From the NCBI RefSeq assembly GCF_009826895.1, contig NZ_WUMV01000001.1:558001-622000 (forward strand): a stretch of 64,000 bases of DNA, read 5' to 3'. The notes under the pieces were generated by a model. It made no database searches. It was not told where the DNA came from and was given only the letters and a program-made list of their open reading frames with translations. This document shows positions 56,084 through 64,000 of the stretch, piece by piece. Position 1 is the stretch's first letter; the number at the start of each line of letters is the position of its first letter. A program made the translations under genes and the position numbers. The stretch is from Stappia sediminis. GTDB taxonomy: Bacteria; Pseudomonadota; Alphaproteobacteria; Rhizobiales; Stappiaceae.

Positions 56084-57604
56084 TTGGCCGCACTGCGCTT
56101 CATTCTCGGCGACCAGCTTTCGCGCGACATTGCCTCGCTCAGCGACCTGGAGCCGGGTGACGTGATTTTCATGTGCGAACTGATGAGTGAGGCGACCTAT
56201 GTGCGCCATCACAAGAAGAAGATCGCCTTCATCCTATCCGCCATGCGCCACTTCGCCGAAAGCCTTGAGGGCGAGGGGATCGAGGTCGACTATGTGCGGC
56301 TCGACGATCCGCAAAACACCGGCAGCTTCACGGGTGAGCTGAAGCGGGCGGTCGTGCGCCACGCACCGCAGCGGATTATCGTCACGCATCCGGGCGAATG
56401 GCGGGTGCTGGAAGAGATGAAGACATGGGAAAGCCGACTTGGAATTCCAGTCGAAATCCGCCCCGACGGGCGGTTTTTCGCAAGCCTTGAAGACTTCAGG
56501 CGTTTCGCCGAAGGGCGCAAGGAATTGCGCATGGAGTGGTTCTACCGCGAAATGCGCCGCAAGACCGGGCTGTTGATGGAAGGTGACAAGCCGGCAGGCA
56601 GCGCCTGGAATTTCGACAGGGAAAACCGCAAGAGCCTTCCGGCGGACATGAAGCTCCCCGAACGGATTGGCTTCCAGCCGGATGAAACGACGAGAATGGT
56701 GATCGAACTCGTCGATGGAGGGTTTGACGGCCATATGGGCAAGGCGACCGGTATGGGTTTCCCGGTCACGCGGGACGAGGCGCTGATGGCGCTGGATCAT
56801 TTCATCGAGGCTTGCCTGCCGTTCTTTGGCGACTATCAGGACGCGATGAAGGAGGGCGCGCCTTTTCTTTTTCATTCTCTGTTGTCGGCGCCGCTCAACG
56901 TGGGCCTGCTTTGCCCGCGAGAAATCTGCCGCGAGGCGGAGGATGCCTGGCGCGAAGGCCGGGCGCCGCTCAACGCTGTCGAAGGCTTCATTCGCCAGAT
57001 CCTCGGTTGGCGCGAATACGTTCGCGGTCTCTATTGGCTCAAGATGCCGGATTATCCGAAGAGCAATTTCTTCGGCGCGGATCGCGACCTGCCGTGGTTC
57101 TACTGGTCGGGAGAAACCGATATGGCCTGCATGGCCGCCGCGATTGGCGAAACGCGGGAGAATGCATACGCACACCATATCCAGCGCCTCATGCTGACGG
57201 GAAATTTCGCGCTTCTTGCGGGTATCGATCCGGCACAGGTGGAGGAATGGTACCTTGCCGTATATGCCGACGCCTACGAATGGGTGGAACTGCCGAACAC
57301 GCACGGCATGGCGCTTTTCGCCGACGGCGGGCTGATGGCCTCCAAGCCCTATGCGGCTTCGGCAAACTATATTCAGCGCATGTCCGACTATTGCACGGGT
57401 TGCCGATATTCGCCGAAGGCGAAGGACATGCAGAACCTTTGCCCGTTCAATGCCCTTTATTGGGACTTCATGGCGCGAAACCGGGAAAAGCTGGGGGCGA
57501 ACCCGCGTTTGGGCATGGTCTATCGCACGCTCGACAGGATGGATAAAGCGCGAATGAACACATTGCGGAAACGAGCGCGCGAGTTTCTGAACTCGCTTGA
57601 GTAG
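56084..57604 (+). CDS. Iron-sulfur (6-4) photolyase (FeS-BCP; PhrB/CryB type)
   Basis: 506 residues. RFILGDQLSRDIASL opens the family; the FAD region includes FRRFAEGRKELRMEWFYREMRRK and GYWLKMPDYPKSNFF-type stretch read here as YWLKMPDYPKSNFFGA. Four cysteines C349, C437, C440 and C453 (DMACMAAAI, SDYCTGCRYS, NLCPFNALYW) line up with the 4Fe-4S ligands of Agrobacterium PhrB, one residue offset. It repairs (6-4) photoproducts using light. The start is TTG 56084; no ATG is usable. Divergent from the MoxR gene. Confidence 0.93.
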   Translation: MAALRFILGDQLSRDIASLSDLEPGDVIFMCELMSEATYVRHHKKKIAFILSAMRHFAESLEGEGIEVDYVRLDDPQNTGSFTGELKRAVVRHAPQRIIVTHPGEWRVLEEMKTWESRLGIPVEIRPDGRFFASLEDFRRFAEGRKELRMEWFYREMRRKTGLLMEGDKPAGSAWNFDRENRKSLPADMKLPERIGFQPDETTRMVIELVDGGFDGHMGKATGMGFPVTRDEALMALDHFIEACLPFFGDYQDAMKEGAPFLFHSLLSAPLNVGLLCPREICREAEDAWREGRAPLNAVEGFIRQILGWREYVRGLYWLKMPDYPKSNFFGADRDLPWFYWSGETDMACMAAAIGETRENAYAHHIQRLMLTGNFALLAGIDPAQVEEWYLAVYADAYEWVELPNTHGMALFADGGLMASKPYAASANYIQRMSDYCTGCRYSPKAKDMQNLCPFNALYWDFMARNREKLGANPRLGMVYRTLDRMDKARMNTLRKRAREFLNSLE

Positions 57605-57692
57605 GATCAGTTGCCGGCGGAATGTACCGATGCGTGATGTATCGTTTTGAACTACGCTCGCATCGGCTGTGGATTCGCCGGGGAGGTCGATT

Positions 57693-58088
57693 ATGCGTTT
57701 GATTGCCGCACGCATGGTGATGCTGCAGATATGCCTTTCCGCCATGCCTGCCAATGCGGAGGCGACAGAAGACGCAAACGGTGGAGCGGGAGGAGAACCT
57801 GCGGCGAATGTCGTTTCCGTTCCCGGCAAGAGCGACCTGGAACTTGGCAGGCAATTGGCGCAGGAGAATTGCGCAAGATGCCATGCTACCGGCGAGAGTG
57901 GCGAAAGCCCGCTGACGGGCGCCCCGGCTTTTCGGGATCTCTCGAAGCGTTATCCGGTGGAAACCCTCGAAGAAGCACTGGCCGAAGGCATTATCACCGG
58001 GCACCCGGACATGCCGGAATTTATCCTCCAGCCCGACGAGATCGCCGCATTCATCGGATATCTGAAGACGATACAGACGGGAGAGTGA
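57693..58088 (+). CDS. Secreted c-type cytochrome
   Basis: 131 residues. The signal peptide (MVMLQICLSAMPANAEA) precedes a cytochrome c domain with a CARCH haem-binding motif and a Met ligand in HPDMPEF. IITGHPDMPEFILQPDEIAAFIGYLKTIQ is the usual C-terminal helix. It is a periplasmic single-haem electron carrier, donor and acceptor unknown. GGGGAGGTCGATT precedes ATG 57693. It follows the photolyase gene by 88 bp on the same strand, though a functional link is only positional. Confidence 0.9.
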   Translation: MRLIAARMVMLQICLSAMPANAEATEDANGGAGGEPAANVVSVPGKSDLELGRQLAQENCARCHATGESGESPLTGAPAFRDLSKRYPVETLEEALAEGIITGHPDMPEFILQPDEIAAFIGYLKTIQTGE

Positions 58089-58108
58089 CGCAGCTCCCGG
58101 ACGCTACC

Positions 58109-58891
58109 TCAAGCCTGTCTGGCAGGGATGACGAGTCCCACGCCGTCACGCATGACGGCGCGCGCCTCATCCGTGAAATCCGATCCCTCGCCCTTGTGCA
58201 GGACGAAACCCGGAAGAAGGCGAAGCGGCGCGCGGGAAGCGCGTACGGCGCGAAGGATCACCCGCGTGGCGGCAGATTGTGGACGTGGGCGCAAGGGGAT
58301 CACGTCGATCGCGCCGAAGCGACCGTCCAGAACGTTCAGGAGTTCGCCGAGCCCGTCCGCACGGAAGATCACCGTCAGGCTTCCTCCTTCGCGCAGGATG
58401 TCGGTTGCCGTTTTCGCCCATGGCTCCAGCCCTTGCGCACCGAGCATATGCGCGGACGCACGCGCGTTTGCAGGGGAAGCGCGAAACCGGCCGCCCGTAT
58501 AGTACGGCGGGTTCATGATCACATGATCGGCGAAGCCGGGCGTCAGGCCTCTGGCGTGTCTTTCGGCGCCGCGCGCTTCGATATCCGCTTCCAGGATCGA
58601 GATTCGTTCGGCGAAATGTGCGTTCTCCGCAAAACGAAGCGCATTTTCCGCAAGTGCGAGGACATGCGCGTCGCTGTCGACCAGGGTGATGGTGACGCCC
58701 GAAAGCCTGGCGGCCACGCAAAAGCCTGCCGTGCCGACGCCCGATCCGAGGTCCACGACATGGCCTGTCGTGCCTTCCGGTACGGCGGCGGCGAGATAGA
58801 CGGCATCGAGGCCCGCGCGATGGCGGCCCCTGGCCGGCTGCTCGATCATGACCTGTCCGCCGAGGAATGCGTCGCGGGTCGTGCCGGTCAT
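58109..58891 (-). CDS. TrmN6/YfiC-type methyltransferase (tRNA1 A37 N6-methyltransferase-like)
   Basis: 260 residues. SAM motif I is HVVDLGSGVGTAGFCVA, and the catalytic NPPY motif, HVIMNPPYYTGG, is that of N6-adenine methyltransferases. DAFLGGQVMIEQPARGRHRAGLDAVYLAAAV matches YfiC/TrmN6 openings. The start overlaps the DUF2007 stop (ATGA at 58888-58891). The RNA substrate is an inference from family. Confidence 0.85.
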   Translation of the reverse strand: MTGTTRDAFLGGQVMIEQPARGRHRAGLDAVYLAAAVPEGTTGHVVDLGSGVGTAGFCVAARLSGVTITLVDSDAHVLALAENALRFAENAHFAERISILEADIEARGAERHARGLTPGFADHVIMNPPYYTGGRFRASPANARASAHMLGAQGLEPWAKTATDILREGGSLTVIFRADGLGELLNVLDGRFGAIDVIPLRPRPQSAATRVILRAVRASRAPLRLLPGFVLHKGEGSDFTDEARAVMRDGVGLVIPARQA

Positions 58892-59127
58892 GATTTCGGT
58901 TGCGAGGTGGGATCGATCTCCGCGCCGAGACCGGCGTCGCGCAGGACACGCCTGGCCTGGTTCATTCTCTCGGCATCGACCAGCACACGGCGCGGCAGGA
59001 CGCCTAGCGAGCCTTCGAGAACGCTCATGTTGGTGTCGAGCACCATATGCTCGATCCGCGCTTCGTCCAGAAGCGCTTCGATGAATGAAATGAGCACCAT
59101 GTCATTGGTTCGGATGAGTTCTTCCAT
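58888..59127 (-). CDS. DUF2007 family protein
   Basis: 79 residues. MEELIRTNDMVLISFIEALLDEARIEHMVLD followed by LPRRVLVDAERMNQARRVLRDAGL is the DUF2007 pattern, a small PII-like fold signalling domain. GAGGGA precedes ATG 59127; a longer open frame upstream is non-coding. Its stop overlaps the methyltransferase start by four bases. Confidence 0.88.
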   Translation of the reverse strand: MEELIRTNDMVLISFIEALLDEARIEHMVLDTNMSVLEGSLGVLPRRVLVDAERMNQARRVLRDAGLGAEIDPTSQPKS

Positions 59128-59398
59128 TCCCTCGTCTCGTCCGCGAATCCCCTTTGATCCCACGATAGACGATGATGCGGCGTGGTTCGATCCAACAATT
59201 GAGCGGGTTTGACACTCTGTGAAGCCGCTCCCGTCTTGCCGCAGGACGTTCTGGCTCCTATTGTCCGGCGAAAATTGGAACTGAAACTCGAGCAAGGGAA
59301 ATCCCGGCCGGGAGTTCAGTCGTAAACACTCGATAGAGCGATGCGTCGCCGGACGGTTCAGACCCGCCGGGGCGGATTGATCCAAAAGGGCCATTCAC

Positions 59399-60415
59399 GT
59401 GGGCGTTGTTGCTTCCATTTCGGGCGAAAAAAGCAAGGATCCGAGCATCCAGCCATTGGTCGACCTCGTCGACGGCGGCATGCAGGCCGTAAACGAGCTG
59501 ATCCTGTCGAAGGCCGGGTCGAACGTGGAGATGATTCCCGAGGTGGCACGCCACCTGATCTCCTCGGGGGGCAAGAGGCTGCGGCCGATGCTGACGCTCG
59601 CGCTGGCCGACATGTTCGGCTACCGTGGCGACGGGCACGTTACGCTCGCGGCCAGTGTGGAGTTCATGCATACGGCGACGCTATTGCATGACGATGTGGT
59701 CGACGAAAGCGACATGCGCCGGGGCAAGCTTGCCGCGCGCAAGCTCTGGGGCAATCAGGCGAGCGTGCTGGTCGGCGACTATCTGCTGGGTCAGGCCTTC
59801 AAGATGATGGTCGACGTCGGTTCGCTGGAGGCCTTGCGCATTCTGTCCGAAGCGTCGGCGGTGATAGCCGAGGGCGAGGTGATGCAGCTGGGCGCGGCCC
59901 ACAATATCGCGACCGATGAAAGCCGCTACATGAAGGTTGTGGAGGCGAAAACGGCGGCACTTTTCGCTGCCGCTGCCGAAGTCGGGCCGGTGATATCCGA
60001 AGCGCCCGATGGCATGCAGCAGGCCGCCCGCCGCTACGGGATGGATCTTGGCCTCGCATTTCAGCTCGTTGACGATGCGCTCGACTACGGCGGTTCGGCG
60101 GATGCGCTCGGCAAGCAGGTCGGCGACGATTTCAGGGAAGGCAAGATCACGCTTCCCGTGATTCTGTCCGTGCAACGCGGGTCGGACGGGGACCGGGCGT
60201 TCTGGAAACGCTGCCTTGAAACGCATGAACTCGAAGACGGCGATCTGGACCACGCGATCGAATTGATAAAGCGAACGGATGCGCTTGCCGACACGATCGA
60301 ACGTGCGCGCGGCTTCGGAAGCACCGCGCTTTCCGCGCTCCAGCCGCTGCCGGAAGGCGACATCCGCGATGCGCTCGCGGAAGCCGTCGAGTTCTGTATT
60401 TCCCGGGTTTACTGA
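59399..60415 (+). CDS. ddsA: Polyprenyl diphosphate synthase (decaprenyl/octaprenyl type)
   Basis: 338 residues. First aspartate-rich motif LLHDDVVDESDMRR with DDVVD, and second QLVDDALDYGG with DDALD; GGKRLRPML is the substrate loop. The family makes the ubiquinone side chain; alphaproteobacteria usually make the decaprenyl form (Q10), but chain length cannot be seen. GTG 59399 follows AAAAGGGCCATTCAC. Uses precursors from the pathway of ispE at 32065. Confidence 0.92.
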   Translation: MGVVASISGEKSKDPSIQPLVDLVDGGMQAVNELILSKAGSNVEMIPEVARHLISSGGKRLRPMLTLALADMFGYRGDGHVTLAASVEFMHTATLLHDDVVDESDMRRGKLAARKLWGNQASVLVGDYLLGQAFKMMVDVGSLEALRILSEASAVIAEGEVMQLGAAHNIATDESRYMKVVEAKTAALFAAAAEVGPVISEAPDGMQQAARRYGMDLGLAFQLVDDALDYGGSADALGKQVGDDFREGKITLPVILSVQRGSDGDRAFWKRCLETHELEDGDLDHAIELIKRTDALADTIERARGFGSTALSALQPLPEGDIRDALAEAVEFCISRVY

Positions 60416-60417
60416 GG

Positions 60418-60441
60418 ATAGGGCGGGAACTCCCGCCCTAT
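60418..60441. terminator. Hairpin between convergent ddsA and hisI
   Basis: ATAGGGCGGGA (60418-60428) pairs with TCCCGCCCTAT (60431-60441) around a minimal loop. No T run follows on either strand, so it may block transcripts without classic termination. Confidence 0.5.
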
Positions 60442-60451
60442 GCATTCCGTT

Positions 60452-60907
60452 TCAGGACTTTCCGTACACGTCCTTCGGATCGTAGACGCGCTCGCCGCCC
60501 GCAAGCACGAGTCCGACTCCACCGTCAGGCCGCTTTTCCACCTTCCGGAAGAAGCAGGAGCGGTAGCCCACGTGGCAGGTCGCGCCGTTTCCTTTAACGC
60601 GCACCCGAAGCTCGATCGCGTCCTGGTCGCAGTCGGTGCGGATTTCCACAACCTTTTGAACCTGCCCGGACGTTTCGCCCTTCTTCCAGAAGCTTTGCCT
60701 GGAACGGCTCCAGTACCACGCCTCGCCGGTGTCGATGGTCCGCCTCAGCGCTTCGGCATTCATGTAGCCGACCATAAGTATCGTCCCATCGTCCGCGTTG
60801 GTAACGACGCAAACGATAAGACCGTTATCGTCGAATTTGGGCTGAAGCCGATCGCCGGTTTCGATTTCGGACCTGGTGCCGCGTTCGGCGAAGATCGTAT
60901 CGCTCAT
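60452..60907 (-). CDS. hisI: Phosphoribosyl-AMP cyclohydrolase
   Basis: 151 residues. AWYWSRSRQSFWKKGETSGQ, EIRTDCDQDAIELRV and NGATCHVGYRSCF carry the zinc and magnesium ligands of HisI. Third step of histidine synthesis. ATG 60907 follows AAGGATCAGGC. It is 26 bp after folE on the same strand and not beside other his genes in this window. Confidence 0.93.
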   Translation of the reverse strand: MSDTIFAERGTRSEIETGDRLQPKFDDNGLIVCVVTNADDGTILMVGYMNAEALRRTIDTGEAWYWSRSRQSFWKKGETSGQVQKVVEIRTDCDQDAIELRVRVKGNGATCHVGYRSCFFRKVEKRPDGGVGLVLAGGERVYDPKDVYGKS

Positions 60908-60933
60908 GCCTGATCCTTCTTCGCCACGGTCAA

Positions 60934-61569
60934 TCAGCGTCCTCCGCGCACCAGCGTCATGAAACGAACCTGCTCGGCCGGATCGTCCTGGAAGACGCCC
61001 GTGAACTGGGTCGTTATCGTCGAAACGCCCTGTTTGCGGATGCCGCGCATGCTCATGCACTGGTGCTCGGCCTCGATCATGACGGCGGTGCCGCGCGGGC
61101 TCAGGTGCTCGTCAATGGCGGAGACGATCTGCGCCGTCAAGTTCTCCTGTGTTTGCAGGCGGCGGGCGAAAATATCGACCACGCGCGCGATCTTGGACAG
61201 GCCGACGACGCCGCTTGACGGATAATAGGCGATATGCGCCACGCCCACGAAGGGCAGCACGTGATGCTCGCAATGGGAATTGAAGGGGATGTCGCGGACA
61301 AGGATGATGTCCTCGTAACCGCCGACTTCCTCGAAAGTGCGCTTCAGATGATCGGCCGGATCTTCGAAATAGCCGCCGAAAATCTCGCCGTAGGCCTTTA
61401 CCACGCGTGCGGGCGTGTCCACCAGTCCTTCACGGTCGGGGTCATCGCCCATCCAGGCGAGGAGGGTGCGCACGGCCGCTTCGGCCTCTTCACGGCTTGG
61501 ACGCTCGACCGCGCGACCGGACGTATCATTGTCGGTCGTCTTGCCGATCGGCTTCAAAATGGCGTCCAT
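60934..61569 (-). CDS. folE: GTP cyclohydrolase I
   Basis: 211 residues. Zinc ligands are visible in [17 protein letters not shown] (Cys and His) and the distal cysteine in [14 protein letters not shown]. It converts GTP to dihydroneopterin triphosphate for folate. ATG 61569 follows AGGAGGTCCTT. It leads a folE-hisI unit and is divergent from the IscU-like scaffold gene. Confidence 0.95.
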   Translation of the reverse strand: MDAILKPIGKTTDNDTSGRAVERPSREEAEAAVRTLLAWMGDDPDREGLVDTPARVVKAYGEIFGGYFEDPADHLKRTFEEVGGYEDIILVRDIPFNSHCEHHVLPFVGVAHIAYYPSSGVVGLSKIARVVDIFARRLQTQENLTAQIVSAIDEHLSPRGTAVMIEAEHQCMSMRGIRKQGVSTITTQFTGVFQDDPAEQVRFMTLVRGGR

Positions 61570-61791
61570 AAGGACCTCCTGATCAGAACCATTCCTCAAT
61601 CCTACGCTCCAGCGCGTGTGTTGGACCATCTCGCGGCGCGGCTTGAATCACTCCAAATACGACGCATATGGCATTTGCGTGATACGGATGCTTCTTTAAC
61701 ATCCGGGGACTTGCGTTTCGATATCACGCTGCGATCTATATAAGGGAGATCGAAAACCTGTGAAGTCACCCGGCTTCACGAAGAGGCGAGC

Positions 61792-62247
61792 ATGCTCGAC
61801 GATATCTACAACGCCAAGATCCTTGATTTTGCCGGCAATATACCCCGGTTGGGGCATCTGGAAAAGCCGGACGCTTCCGCTAAGGCGCATTCGAAACTTT
61901 GCGGATCGACCGTTTCCGTGGACATCAAGGCCGAAGACGGCGTCGTGACCGACTTCGCCCATGACGTGAAGGCCTGTGCCCTGGGCCAGGCCGCATCCGC
62001 CATCATGGCGCGCCATGTGGTCGGCGCAAGCTTCGACGAATTGCGGGACCTGCGCGAAACCATGCGAAAAATGCTGAAGGAAAACGGACCGCCGCCGGAA
62101 GGCCGGTTCGAGGACTGCAAGTACCTGGAACCCGTGCGCGACTACAAGGCACGTCATGCTTCGACCATGCTGACTTTCGATGCGGTGGTCGATGCAATCG
62201 ACCGGATCGACAGGAAAGCGGGCCTGGAGGAAGTCGTTTCCGGCTGA
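61792..62247 (+). CDS. NifU/IscU-like iron-sulfur cluster scaffold protein
   Basis: 151 residues. Three conserved cysteines at SKLCGSTV, VKACALGQAAS and FEDCKYLEPV match the SufU/IscU scaffold. The family assembles or transfers Fe-S clusters. The neighbour photolyase and oxidoreductase contain such clusters, but a direct link is inference. It is divergent from folE, an arrangement known in related genomes. ATG 61792 has a modest GAGGCGAGC upstream. Confidence 0.9.
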   Translation: MLDDIYNAKILDFAGNIPRLGHLEKPDASAKAHSKLCGSTVSVDIKAEDGVVTDFAHDVKACALGQAASAIMARHVVGASFDELRDLRETMRKMLKENGPPPEGRFEDCKYLEPVRDYKARHASTMLTFDAVVDAIDRIDRKAGLEEVVSG

Positions 62248-62269
62248 AATCCAGAAGGAATATCAACAA

Positions 62270-62305
62270 AAAGGGCCGCGCGGTGCGCGGCCCTTTCTCT
62301 TTTTC
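62270..62305. terminator. Bidirectional intrinsic terminator
   Basis: AAAGGGCCGCGC (62270-62281) pairs perfectly with GCGCGGCCCTTT (62285-62296) over a GGT loop. T-rich sequence follows on the plus strand (TTTCTCTTTTT) and on the minus strand (TTTTTGTTG), serving the convergent scaffold and BCCT genes. Confidence 0.88.
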
Positions 62306-62315
62306 GCGACAAGCT

Positions 62316-63932
62316 TCAGCGGGGTTCGGTAATAAGTCCCTTGACGATCGCATAGCATGCAAGAAGCAGGATGAGCGTGAAGGGAAGCCCGGTCGATACC
62401 GCCGCCGCCTGCAACGCGCCGAGGCCGCCTCCCAGAAGCAGTGCGATCGCCACGAGCCCTTCAAAGCAAGCCCAGAACACGCGCTGCGGCACGGGGGCGT
62501 CGACCTTGCCGCCCGCGGTGATCGTATCGATCACCAGGGAGCCTGAGTCCGAAGACGTCACGAAGAACACGATCACCAGAACGATGCCGAGGAACGACGT
62601 GATCTGCGCCAGCGGCAACTGATCGAGCATGACGAAGAGCTTGAGCTCAAGGGATGCGTCGGAAACGGCGGTGTATCCGTCGTTGACGATCTGGCTGATG
62701 GCCGTGCCGCCGAAAGCGGTCATCCAGAAGACCGATACGAGCGAGGGAATGATCAGCACGCAGGTAATGAATTCGCGCACCGTACGCCCGCGCGAGACAC
62801 GCGCGATGAACATGCCGACGAACGGCGACCAGGAAATCCACCATGCCCAGTAGAACGCCGTCCAGCCCTGGCGGAAGTTGTCGTCCGCCCGGCCGAACGG
62901 GTTGGAGAGCGAGGGAAGATATTCGGCATAGGCGCCGAGGTTCGCGAAGAAACCGCGAATGATTTCTCCCGTCGGGCCGACGATGGTCACGAACAGCAAG
63001 AGCAGCGCGGCAAGCACCATGTTGATTTCCGACAGGCGCTTGACGCCCGCATCGAGGCCGGCAACGACAGAAATAAGCGCGACCGCCGTGATGCCGATGA
63101 TCAGGAAGACCTTGGACGTGTCCGTCACGGTCCAGCCGAAGAGGAACTCAAGGCCCGCGTTTGCCTGTTCGGCGCCGAAGCCGAGAGACGTCGCAAGGCC
63201 GAAGAGCGTGGCAAAGACCGCCAGCGTGTCGATGATGTGTCCCGTCCAGCCCCACACCCGTTCGCCGAAGATCGGGTAAAAGATCGAGCGGATCGTCAGC
63301 GGCAAGCCCTTGTTATAGGAGAAAAGGGCAAGCGCCAGCGCGACGACGGCATATATAGCCCACGGGTGCAGGCCCCAGTGGAAGATCGTCGCCGCCATGC
63401 CAAGGCGCTGGGCTTCCGTTTGGTCACCTGCGGCACCTGCCAGCGGCGCCCAGCTGTCCGGCGACCCGGCTCCTTCGGCAAAGGACGAGGAGAAATGCGA
63501 GATCGGTTCGGAAACGCCGTAGAACATGAGCCCGATGCCCATGCCGGCGGCAAAGAGCATCGCGAACCAGCCGGAATAGGAATATTCCGGAACGGCTTCC
63601 GTCCCGCCAAGGCGAACCTTGCCGAGCGGGGTAACGATCAGCACAAGGCAGAGAATGACGAAAACGTTCGCCGCGGACAGGAAGAACCAGTCGAAGATTG
63701 ACGTGATCGTGCCGCGCAGATCGTTGAAGAACGGACCGGCGGCCTCCTGGAAGGCGAGGGTCAGGAATACGAAAGCGACGATCGTGAGCCCGGAAATCAT
63801 GAAGACCGGGTTGTGGATGTCGAGGCCGAACGGCCCGATGCTGGCTTGTATGTTGTCCTGGCCTACCTCGTATTCGGTATCGATAACATTGGCTTCCCCG
63901 TCGGGGCTTAGCATGTCGGCTTGATCGGACAT
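62316..63932 (-). CDS. BCCT family transporter (betaine/choline/carnitine type)
   Basis: 538 residues, about 12 transmembrane helices. The BCCT signature is GWTAFYWAWWISWSPFVGMFIARVSRGRTVREF, with the substrate-cage tryptophans WAWWISWSP, and GMGIGLMFYGVSEPISHF is another core motif. It imports quaternary ammonium compounds, dimethylsulfoniopropionate or similar solutes by sodium or proton symport, for osmoprotection or carbon. The N-terminus has a hydrophilic tail of about 40 residues. The specific substrate is unknown. Confidence 0.94.
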   Translation of the reverse strand: MSDQADMLSPDGEANVIDTEYEVGQDNIQASIGPFGLDIHNPVFMISGLTIVAFVFLTLAFQEAAGPFFNDLRGTITSIFDWFFLSAANVFVILCLVLIVTPLGKVRLGGTEAVPEYSYSGWFAMLFAAGMGIGLMFYGVSEPISHFSSSFAEGAGSPDSWAPLAGAAGDQTEAQRLGMAATIFHWGLHPWAIYAVVALALALFSYNKGLPLTIRSIFYPIFGERVWGWTGHIIDTLAVFATLFGLATSLGFGAEQANAGLEFLFGWTVTDTSKVFLIIGITAVALISVVAGLDAGVKRLSEINMVLAALLLLFVTIVGPTGEIIRGFFANLGAYAEYLPSLSNPFGRADDNFRQGWTAFYWAWWISWSPFVGMFIARVSRGRTVREFITCVLIIPSLVSVFWMTAFGGTAISQIVNDGYTAVSDASLELKLFVMLDQLPLAQITSFLGIVLVIVFFVTSSDSGSLVIDTITAGGKVDAPVPQRVFWACFEGLVAIALLLGGGLGALQAAAVSTGLPFTLILLLACYAIVKGLITEPR

Positions 63933-63985
63933 CGTCTCTTACTCTTTTGTTGGATATTTGACGAAAGGGTGCGGCGTATGGGCGC

Positions 63986-64000
63986 TTAGCGCACGACCAG
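63986..64000 (-). other. Possible 3' end of a gene continuing past the window
   Basis: On the minus strand four codons (Leu-Val-Val-Arg) precede a TAA stop at 63986-63988. This may be the end of a gene upstream of the BCCT transporter, but it is too short to assign. Confidence 0.2.

Overview
The window is a stretch of bacterial chromosome with high GC, short intergenic gaps and strong Shine-Dalgarno sites. Several genes point to an alphaproteobacterium of the order Hyphomicrobiales (Rhizobiales): an Omp2b/Porin_2-type porin, a DUF3126 gene beside cysE, a BTLCP cysteine peptidase, a decaprenyl-type polyprenyl synthase, a fused indolepyruvate oxidoreductase and an iron-sulfur (6-4) photolyase. 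The genus cannot be fixed from sequence alone. No rRNA, CRISPR array, complete transposase or integrase was seen. There is one tRNA, Leu(UAA).

Layout. 1-9.9 kb: catabolism and redox (truncated BASS-like transporter, D-amino-acid oxidase-like flavoprotein, Lrp regulator divergent from a fused indolepyruvate:ferredoxin oxidoreductase, P1 peptidase, flavin reductase, GlxA-type regulator divergent from an OsmC protein). 9.95-12.55 kb: a visibly AT-richer insert carrying a Shedu (SduA) anti-phage nuclease gene and a divergent two-TM coiled-coil protein. It is bounded on the left by a 262-bp MITE-like element with TA flanks and on the right by a palindromic repeat. 12.6-19 kb: AraC regulator, small membrane protein, Liv-type binding protein, an L,D-transpeptidase gene broken by a 163-bp palindromic insertion at CTAG, a methyltransferase and lrgAB. 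19-34.8 kb: tRNA-Leu, map, radC, two tandem CHASE4-like/GGDEF/EAL proteins, ppdK-meaB, TPR protein-ispE and a porin. 35-48 kb: two tandem trkH paralogues, sfsA, an intact L,D-transpeptidase, cinA-like-gpt, FAD monooxygenase, a coupled alpha/beta-hydrolase pair, enoyl-CoA hydratase and cysE-DUF3126. 48-64 kb: gamma carbonic anhydrase, BTLCP peptidase, double PilZ protein, PAS protein, candidate small RNA, rhomboid, CBS protein, MoxR-VWA pair, photolyase, cytochrome c, methyltransferase-DUF2007, polyprenyl synthase, folE-hisI, an IscU-like scaffold and a BCCT transporter.

Most genes are ordinary chromosomal housekeeping. The observations most worth a second look are: (i) the precise, reading-frame-restorable insertion of a paired palindromic element into the L,D-transpeptidase gene; (ii) the Shedu gene with its divergent membrane coiled-coil neighbour in a compositionally distinct insert; (iii) a perfect hairpin that hides the ribosome site and start codon of a small secreted protein gene, and a related palindrome in front of an alpha/beta hydrolase; and (iv) a structured, terminator-ended non-coding stretch at 52.1 kb that looks like a small RNA.
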